From Bin34 sp965219935 (GTDB lineage Bacteria > Chloroflexota > Anaerolineae > Caldilineales > Caldilineaceae): a stretch of DNA of 64,000 bases. Numbering within the stretch: the stretch's first letter is position 1; each line of letters begins with the position of its first letter. The DNA is taken from NCBI GenBank assembly GCA_965219935.1, contig CBDCOU010000003.1, positions 2,294,001 to 2,358,000 of the forward strand, in the 5' to 3' direction. Made by a program: the position numbers and the translations under genes. Below, in pieces: positions 17,690 through 27,300 of this stretch. The notes beneath the pieces were generated by a model. That model ran no database searches. It saw nothing but the letters and a program-made list of their open reading frames with translations, and was not told where the DNA came from.

Positions 17690-18351
17690 TGGGCAGCAGG
17701 CGGAACAGACGGCGGCCGTCCGCGACCGGCACACGGCCAAGGGCAGCCACCACAAGGCTCGCAACATTGAAAGCACAACCTGGACACGCAGAAACGAACG
17801 CGTCGGCACCGGCAACACTGGGCCCGCACGCGGAATCTGCTGTGCCAGACGACCTGCGCCTTGGGCGACAAGGCGGATACCATCGTCGACGGGAACCTGA
17901 CGATGCGCATGAAGTCGGCTCAGTTCCGCCACGAGGACACCACCCGCCGTTTGCACGGCTGGGTCAGGAGCATATTGGCCGAAACCTCACCTCAATGTCT
18001 CGACGCAGAGGTTTTGCGTTGACATTGGTCCATCCGGCTTGCACATCGCAAATCGCTTCCCAGACGAGCCTGGTGCAGGGCCGAAGTCGATGGGGCTGGT
18101 TTTGCTGTCTGGGCGGGGCTGTATTGGACGCGCAGACCAAGGCTCCCTGCAACATCCGCGCGTGCCTCCACAACGACGAGAGCGCGTTGTGGAGGCCCTA
18201 CCGGGAGGTCAAGTCCCTGTTCGCGGAACGGACCAGGACTGCGGTGGGAACTGTTCATCCAAGACTCGCGTTGCCGGCGCGCGCAAACGTGCCCCATCAA
18301 CCGAGAGCGAAATCACCTTCGCCAAGAACCTGCGGATTGAAGGAACTGTAA
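17690..18351 (+). pseudogene. Decayed TnpB-like gene related to the one at 8794
   Basis: Several plus frames carry matches to the 8794-9744 protein: HTAKGSHHKARNIES against HEAKGNHRKADNIRR; then MSRRRGFALTLVHPACTSQI, GGAVLDAQTKAPCNI and VKSLFAERTRTAVG against the C-terminal half. The third RuvC motif has lost its Asp-Ala-Asp-Ala-Asn pattern, and at least one frameshift separates the parts. The final 20 bases of similarity (18292-18311) are identical to 9692-9711. The relic splits the ACP gene from the PKS gene and ends 13 bases before the PKS start. Confidence 0.65.
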
Positions 18352-18364
18352 GGACAAGCGCCCT

Positions 18365-21300
18365 ATGTCTATGTCGTCGGAAAAAAGTGCCAGTTCCTCG
18401 ATCCAGCATTCCTTCCGCTCAATGGCCGGGATTCGGGATGCCGCCCCAAGCGGAGAGCCGATCGCAATCGTGGGTATGGCGTGCCGGTTTCCCGGTGCGG
18501 AGGATTTGGATGCCTTTTGGCGACTATTGGTGGAAGGCAAGAACTCGGTGTCCGAGGGTGTTCCCGGTTCCGGCGTGGGACGCATGGGTGATCTTTTCGG
18601 TGATCACGCAGTTCAAAACCCGGCATGCCGTTTCGGTGCCTTTGTTGACGGGATTGATCTGTTCGATCCCACCTTTTTCCGTATTTCACCGGTCGAGGCC
18701 GAGTTGCTGGACCCGCAGCAGCGCATGATGCTGGAGACGAGTTGGCTGGCTCTCGAGGATGCAGGGATCGATCCGGCCAGGCTCAGCGGGAGCAGCACGG
18801 GTGTCTACACCGGAATCAGCACCGACGAGTACCGCATGCTGGTTGCGGAATCCAGCAAACCCGCCGAGGCTGCCGGTTGCTTGTACGCCCTCAGTGGCAC
18901 CAACCTGAACGGTGCCAGCGGACGGGTCTCCTTCGTGCTGGGTCTGATGGGACCTGCCAAAGCGGTTGACACCGCGTGCGCGTCTTCCCTCGTGTCGATA
19001 CACGACGCAGTCGCAGACCTCCAACAGGGCAAGGCGGATCTGGCCATTGCCGGCGGTGTGAATGCCATTCTGAACGGCCGCATCTACGAACTCCGCGCGG
19101 ATTCGATGATGTTGTCGCCTGACGGGCAATGCAAGGCGTTCGACGCGTCCGCCAACGGCTACGTGAGGGGGGAAGGATGCGGAGTGGTCGTTCTGAAGCG
19201 ACTTAAGGAAGCGGAGGCTGACGGCGATCGGATTTGGGCGGTCATTCGCGGTGCAGCGGTGAATCACGGAGGGACAGGTGTGGGTCTAACCGTCCCGAAT
19301 ACGCCCGGGCTGGAACAAGTGATGGAAGCAGCCCTGGAGGATGCGGGAGTTGCGCCGTCGGAGGTTGCGTACGTGGAGGCCCACGGAACCGGGACGGCCG
19401 TGGGAGATCCCATCGAGATCAATGCTGTGGCCAACGTCTACGGCCAGGGACGGGAAACGGATACTCCGCTTCTCGTCGGTTCTGTCAAAACCAATATCGG
19501 ACACCTGGAGTCGGCTTCAGGCATCGCCGGACTGATTAAGGCAGTGCTGACGGTGAATCTGGGCGTGATCCCGCAACACCTGCATTTCCGGAATCCCAAC
19601 CCGAGTCTGGACTGGGAGCGTCTGCCACTGCAAGTGGCCACAGATGTGAGGGACTGGCCGGAGCACGGTCAGGGACCACGACGGGCGGGAGTGAACTCCT
19701 TCGGCATATCCGGTACCAACACCCACGTTGTGTTGGAGGAGTACCGCGGATTCAACGGCGCGGTCGGCCAGGCAGGTGTGGCCCCAGGCCCAGCCCAACC
19801 CGTACGGGTTTCGCTGCCGGCATCCATTGCCGATCTGCCTTTGCCGACGGAGGGAATAGCCTCCCGCCAAACCCGTTTCCTGCCCCTGTCGGGCAAGACA
19901 GAGGGCGCAGTCCGGGAGCTTGCCCAGCGCTATCTGGCGTGGCTTGACACACAAACCAAGGATCTGTCCCCCGAAAGTGCCGCCTTGGATGCGCTTTGGG
20001 CGGACATGTCATGGACGGCCGGTGTTGGCCGCAGTCATTTCGACTACCGTGCGGGAGTCGTGTTTCAAGACGTTGGCTCCTTGCGGGAACAACTTGGGGT
20101 TGTGGCTGAGACCGGCACAGGCGTGGAACCACGCAGGGCCACGAAAGTGGCCTTCGTCTACACGGGACAGGGAAGCCAGTGGATCGGCATGGGCCGAACC
20201 CTTTATGAGGGTGAGCCTCTGGCAAGGGCCATTCTGGATCGATGCGAAGCGGTAATCCAGGAAGAACGAGGTGCATCGCTGCTCGGTGTTATGTTCGGTC
20301 GCGCGGGCGTGGAGGGGGACCTGAGCGATACGGCATGGGAGCAGCCCGCCCTTTATGCGTTGGAGTGCGCATTGACCGCGCTCTGGTCCAGTGTTGGCAT
20401 TCAACCCAGCGTGGTGCTTGGACACAGCGTCGGGGAATTGGCAGCTGCCCAGGCGGCCGGAGTGTTCAGTCTGGAAGACGGGATGCGGCTTGCGGCGACG
20501 CGCGGGGCCTTGTTTTCCGATACCGCGCCCGGCGCCATGCTTGCCGTCTTCGCGCCCGCGTCGCGTGTAGCGGCGGCGGTTGCGGAGTTGAACGCCGCGT
20601 CCGATGGCATCGGACTGAGCATTGCGGGAAACAACGGCGGACACCAAGTGATAAGTGGTTTGGCTGCGGACATCGAAGCCATGGCGGAGCGATTCGGCGC
20701 GGAAGGGGTGCGTACTGTTCGCCTGAACACGAGCAGGGGCTTCCACAGTGCCTTGCTGGAGCCGGTTCTGGATGGATTGGAGGCTGCCTTGGACGGGGTG
20801 GCAATCGAGCCTCCCTCTCTCACCCTGATCAGCAATTTGACGGGCCGGCGGGTGGAATCCGACATGGCGCTGGACGGGGTGTACTGGAGACACCATGCCC
20901 GCGAAGCGGTGGCATTTGCCAGTGGCGTCGGAACACTTGCCGAACTGGGAATTGACCTGGTCATTGAAATAGGCCCCCACGCGGTGCTGGGTCCGATGAC
21001 GCTGCAAGCGTGGCCCGATGCGATGCCGGAAGGGGACGCGTGTGAGCCCCCGTTTGTGCTGGCGAGCATGCGGCGCCCTCGAAGGGGCAGTTCCGCGACT
21101 GAACCCGAAAACGACTTCCCTGATGCGGTCGCGGGCGCGTACCAGGTTGGCCTGGAGATTGCCTTCGAGGGCTTGTTTACAGGAGAGATGCGGCACCGGA
21201 TTTCGCTGCCGGGCTATCCATTCCAGCGCGAACGCTACTGGCTTGATCCTTCCAAGCGCCGACGGCCCGGCACCGACCGCCCCTTGCTGGGCACACGGCA

Positions 21301-24300
21301 CGAATCTGCCCGCGGTGAGATTACCTTCGAGACTGAATTGTCCTCGTCGAACCCATCTTGGCTGGAGGATCACAAGGTTTTTGGCCGACTGGTGGCCCCC
21401 GGGGCACTGTACGGAACCATGGCAGTCCTGGCCGGATACGCCGAGGGCGAAGGCGCGCTGGTACTGGAAGAAATGCAGCTGCACAACCCGTTGGTTTTTT
21501 CCGAGAGGGACTCCGAGGACAGCGACATCCGGACGATGCAGGTAGTGCTTGATGGTTCCGAGCAGGGAGGATTCCGGCGCGTCCAGATTTTCAGCAGGGG
21601 TACGGAACAAGATTGGACGATGCACGTGGAGGGTCGTGTGGCGTCGGGAACGCCCTTGCCGGCAGCCGGAGACAGAGCAGACCTGGAAGGTCTGACGGCC
21701 GCCCTTTCCCCTGCGGATGTGCAGACCTATTACCGGGCCAAGTTCGCCACCGGCATCGACTTGGGCCCGTCCTTCCGCACACTGGGCCGGTGCTGGTCCG
21801 GCCCTGGCGAAGCTTTGGGCGAAGTGTTCCTGCCGGAAACCCTCCCGGACCGGAACGAACTGGACTTGCATCCGCTGGTACTCGACGGCTGCTTTCAGAT
21901 GATGGGCATAGCGCGCAACATCACCGGAGCTCCGGAGGAGGCGACCTATCTGCCCTTCGGTTGGGAAAGATTCTGGTTGACGAGGCCCCTTCCGGCGCGG
22001 GTGTTCTGTCACGTGCAAATGGGAGAGGCCAGCCAGGAGCCGGCCGCGGGTGATCAACCGGAAGTTCTGACCGCGGAAATGCTCATCTACGACCCGGATG
22101 GAATGCCCATCGGTGGGTTCAGTGGATACACGGTCAAGCGCGCCACGCCGACGGCCCTGCTCGCGGAGGTGGCAGGGGAGGAAGGGATTAAGGATTTGCT
22201 GTACGAGGTCGCTTGGCGGGACCGGGACCTCGAATCGGGCTTGCAACCTGCCGGTTTCTTTCCGGCTCCGGCCGAAGTAGCCGCCGGTATGGGGTGGTTT
22301 TCCGAATATCTCACCGACGCCGGCGTGGACCCCGCAGACAGGAATGCCCTGCTCGCGGACTTGGAGCGGTGGTCGCATGCCTACGCCCTTCATACCCTGG
22401 AAAAGTTGGGGTGGCGGCGAAGCCTGAACGAGGTCGTGGATCCCGATGCATTGCGGCAACGCTTGAATGTCATCGAGGAACACCAGCGCCTCTTCCTGCG
22501 AATATTGGAGTTGCTGGCCAATGCAGGAGTCCTGGAAGCGAGTTCCGAAGGGTTCGTCGTGAAGGTGGGCCCCGACGATCCGTTGCCGGAGGGGTTCCCT
22601 TCCGATCCCGTCGAGTTCGCCTCCCGGATGACCGAGCAGTATGCCCACGGCTTGATCGAGATCGGTTTGTTTCGGCGATCCGGCGACGCCCTCGCGGACG
22701 TACTGCGCGGCGGGATGGATCCGCTGACACTTCTGTTCAGCAGCGGCGAACCGACTGCCGCCGATCTCTATCTGAAGGCGCCGGTGGCGCGCGCCGCGAA
22801 TGGGCTGCTGGCGGATGTTGTGCGGACCCTTGTCGCGCAGTTGCCGCCGGAACGGCGACTGCGGGTGCTCGAGATCGGGGCCGGAACCGGTTCGGCCACG
22901 GCATCGGTGCTGCCGGAGCTTCCCAACGGGAGGTTCGACTACGTCTATACCGATATCTCGGCGGGTTTCTTTGCGGAAGCGGAAGCGCGGTTTGGCGACG
23001 GCGACGGGGCCATTGAATACCTTGCCTTGGATATCGAGAAGGATCCCGTTTCCCAGGGCTTCGATGCCCACCGCTACGATCTGCTGATCGCCTCCAACGT
23101 GCTGCACGCCACCCGCTACCTGGGGGAAACCCTGGAGCACTGCCTGGCCCTGCTCGCACCGTCGGGTCACCTGGTGGCGCTGGAAAACCTGCGCGGCCAG
23201 GGCTGGATGGACCTTACCTTTGGCCAATTGGATGGCTGGTGGCGCTTTGCGGATTCATACCGACCGCATCACGCCCTGGTCGGCCCCTCCGTGTGGCGCC
23301 GCGCCCTTGCCCACGCGGGCTTTGGGGAATCCGAAGTCCTGGGCGTTGACGAAGCCGATGCGTCCCAGGTTCTGGACAAAGGCGTGATCGTGGCCCAGGG
23401 TCCCTCCCAGATCATTGAGCCGCCCGGCGCGTGGATTCTGTCCGGGAGCCCGGAGGGCTTGGCCGCGGAACTGGCATCGGAACTGGTGGGCCGCAACCAA
23501 ACCGTGGTACTGGCGTACGAAGGACCCGCAACCAACGGCGAACCGGCAAAAGCCATTCCTGGACTTCGCAAGACCGCCTTGGATACGCAGTCCCGTCAGG
23601 AGTGGCGTGCCCTGATCGAGGACCTGCCCGACGGCCTGCCATTCAACGGCGTGGTCCACCTCCGATCATTGGAGGGGCACGGGCCCCAAGCCACCACGGC
23701 GGCACTGGCGGAGGATGTGAAGCAGAGCGGAGCCAGCGCGTTGGCGATGGTGCAGGCCGTGGCCGAATCCGATGCGATTCCCGTTCGGGGTGTTTGGTTC
23801 GTCACACGGGGGGCGCAGATCCTGGAACGCGAGCGGGACGGCGAACTGGCTGGCGCGATCCTTTGGGGGTTGGGCAAGGTCGCGGCCTTGGAAGCGGCCC
23901 AACTGCAACCGCGGATGATCGACCTGGATCCCGGCGCGCCCCCTTCCATGGCGGACCTGGTAAACGAGTTGATGTATCCGGACCGGGAAAGCCACGTCGC
24001 CTATCGGCGGGGACGCCGCCAGGCAGCCCGCCTGGTACGCCCCGAGGCAGTGGACGGCGCATCCGGGCGTCTGGCATTGCCGGAGGAGTTGGAATGGGTG
24101 CTCGTCCCGAGTCGGGACGGCATCTTCGAAAGGCCCGAGAGCAAGTCGCTTCCCCCGCGCCCCCTCGATCCGAGGGAGGTACGGATCGCGGTTGAGGCCA
24201 CGGGCCTCAACTTCTGGGATGTATTCCGTTCCCTGGGTTTCATTGAAGAAGGTGATCTGGGACGGGAACTGAGTGGCTACGTGATTGAAGCAGGCACCGA

Positions 24301-27300
24301 AGTGCCATCCGTCTCCGTCGGCGACCGTGTGGTGGGACTGGGCTTTGGCGCGTTCGCGCCGGAAATGGTGACCCACGGGGAACTGGTGGCGCCAGCGCCG
24401 ACGGGGATCTCCGCATCGGCCTTGGCGACCATCCCCAGCGCATTCGTATCCGCCGCACTGTCGTTCCAATACGCCGGGCTCCAGCCCGGGGAACGGGTGC
24501 TGATTCATGCCGGCGCAGGCGGCGTGGGACTGGCGGCCATCCAGCTGGCCCAGGCCGCCGGCGCCGAAGTGTTCGCCACAGCCAGTGCACCGAAGCAGGC
24601 ATACCTGCGATCGGTCGGCGTCAAGCACGTCTTCGACAGTCGCCAAACCCGATTCGGAGCCGAGATCCTGGAAGCCACAGGGGGGGAAGGTGTTCATGTA
24701 GTGCTGAACAGCCTCACCAGCGAAGGCTTCATCGACGCCAGTCTGTCCTGTCTGATGCCCGGCGGCCGCTTCGTCGAGATGGCCAGAAGGGACATCCTGA
24801 GTGAGGAGGAGATGGCGGCAGTGCGTCCCGACGTGTCCTACGCCATTCTGGAACTGGATGTTCTGAAGAAAACCGATCCCGAAGGGGTGGGCGCGGTACT
24901 GCGGGATCTGATGGCGCGGGTCTCGGCGGGAGAGCTCAAACCCCTTGTTCACAGCCGCTGGCCACTGGCGGAGGCGGGGGCCGCACTGGCCTACATGCGC
25001 GCGGCCCGGCACATCGGCAAGATCGTTCTGACGACACAGCCGCTGGTGCGCGGCCGGTTGCGGGAGGATCGCACCTACCTGGTAACGGGCGGGTTGGGCG
25101 GTATCGGTTGCGCCGTGGCGGAGTGGTTGGCGGACCAGGGCGCGGGCACAATCGTGCTGAACGGGCGCCGGGATCCCGATCCCGAGGCTGTGGAAGCCAT
25201 TGCGGCCCTGCGCGCACGCGGGATCAGGGTCGAGGTGGAACTGGCGGATGTAACGGACACTGCGGCGCTCGACACGATGATGGCGCGCATGGACGCGCAA
25301 TTGCCGCCGCTGGCCGGCGTCATCCACAGCGTGGGCGTGCTGTCGGATCGGGCCCTGTCCAATCAGACCTGGGAGAGTTTCGAGCAGGTACTAAGTCCCA
25401 AGATTCTGGGAGCCTGGCAACTGCATCGCGCCACGGTGGACCGTGATCTGGACCTGTTCATCCTCTTCTCAAGCCGGGTCGGCGTCATGGGCAATCCGGG
25501 CCAGGCGAACCATGCCGCAGCCAATGCCTTTCTGGACCAGCTTGCCGGCCACCGTCGCGCCTTGGGTTTGGCGGGACAAGCCATGGCGTGGGGGGCCTGG
25601 TCGGAGATTGGCGAAGCCGCGGAACAGCGGGAGCGGATTGAATGGCGGCGAGCATCCCTCGGCGGCCGCTGGTTTACCCCACAGCAGGGCATTCGGGCAC
25701 TCGACAGTCTTGTGCGGAAGGATGCCACCACCGCCGTAATCATGTCGATGGACTGGTCGGTATTCGAAGAGGCGGTCGAAGACCATCCCCTCTTCCTGGA
25801 AGAACTCCTGTCCACGTCCACCAGGGACGACACTCCGGATGCAGCCCCGCAGGATGACCTGCTGGCCCAGCTGCGACGAGGACCGACGGCGGGTCCCAAG
25901 GACCTGCTTGTTCCTTTCGTGCAGCAGGCAGTGCAGGCGGTACTCCGGTTGCCCTCCCCGCCATCGCCCACGGTGGGGTTCTTCGACTTGGGAATGGACT
26001 CGCTGATGTCGGTGGAACTCCGCAACCGTCTGAACCGAGCCCTGTCCGGGGCGTATGCGGTTTCCAACACAGCCGTTTTCGACTATCCCAATGTCAACTC
26101 CCTGGCCGATCACCTGGCGGGAGAACTCGGCGAAGCCCTTGGGACCGGCACACCGGAGCCCCTGCCGGCACCGTCAACTCCCCGGCCGCGCCAAAGTCCC
26201 GCCACCGACGATGATGCCATCGCGATCGTTGGGATGGCGTGTCGCTTCCCCGGTGCTCCAGACTTGGTTTCCTTCTGGTCTCTGCTGGAGTCCGGCGGCG
26301 ACGCCATCACCGATGGTCGACCTGGCCAGGGCCCTTGGGCAGGGGTGGCGGGAGATCCCAATGCGGATGACATTGCCTATCGGCGCGGTGGCTTCATCGA
26401 AGGTCTCGACCAGTTCGACAACCGCTTCTTCCGCATTGCCCCCATCGCAGCCCGGACCATGGATCCCAAGCAACGGCTATTGCTGGAGACAACCTGGCAG
26501 GCCCTGGAGGATGCCGGCATCGATCCGGAATCGCTCAAGGGAAGCCGCACCGGAGTCTATGCCGGCATGGGCAGCAGCGAATACCGGGACGTGCTCGCCG
26601 CCCACGGCCAGGCGGATGCCTACTTCGGCACCTCCGGCAGCATGACGGCAGGGAGGATTGCCTACGTTCTGGGACTGGAGGGACCCGCCATGCCTGTGGA
26701 CATGGCCTGTGCGTCTTCCGTTACTGCGGTGCATCAGGCCGCGGTAGCCCTGCAACGGGGCGAAGTCGATTTGGCCCTGGCGAGTGGAGTGAACACTGTC
26801 CTATCCCTACCGTTGATGCGGTTCCACAAGGAATTGGGACTGTTGTCCAACGCCGGCCGGTGCAATGCCTTCGATGCGGATGCCGACGGTTTCGTGCGGA
26901 GCGAGGGTTGTGCCGTGTTGGTGCTGAAGCGTCTGCGACATGCGGAATCCGATGGCGACCGGATTTGGGGGCTGGTAAGGGGCTCGGCCATCAACCAGAA
27001 CGGTGCCAGCGCCGATCTTCCCGTGCCCAGAGGGCCGGCCCAGAAACAGGTCATTGAAGATGCCTTGGCCGTGGCAGGTGTGGCCCCGTCGGATATCGAC
27101 TACATGGAGGCCCACGGCGCGGGGACCGAGCTTGGCGATTCCATTGAGTTGCAGGCCATATCCGCGGTGTACGGCAGGGAACGGGCAGCGGAACGGCCCC
27201 TGCTGTTGGGATCGGTCAAGACCAACATCGGGCACGCGGAGTGGGCCTCGGGCATGGCCAGCATCATCAAGGTTGTGATGGCGATGAATCGCGGAGCAAT

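Noticed and set aside
20009..23227. A 1072-codon open frame antisense to the PKS
   Set aside because: It mirrors the PKS codons, has no family motif or ribosome-binding site, and GC-rich third positions make such frames common.
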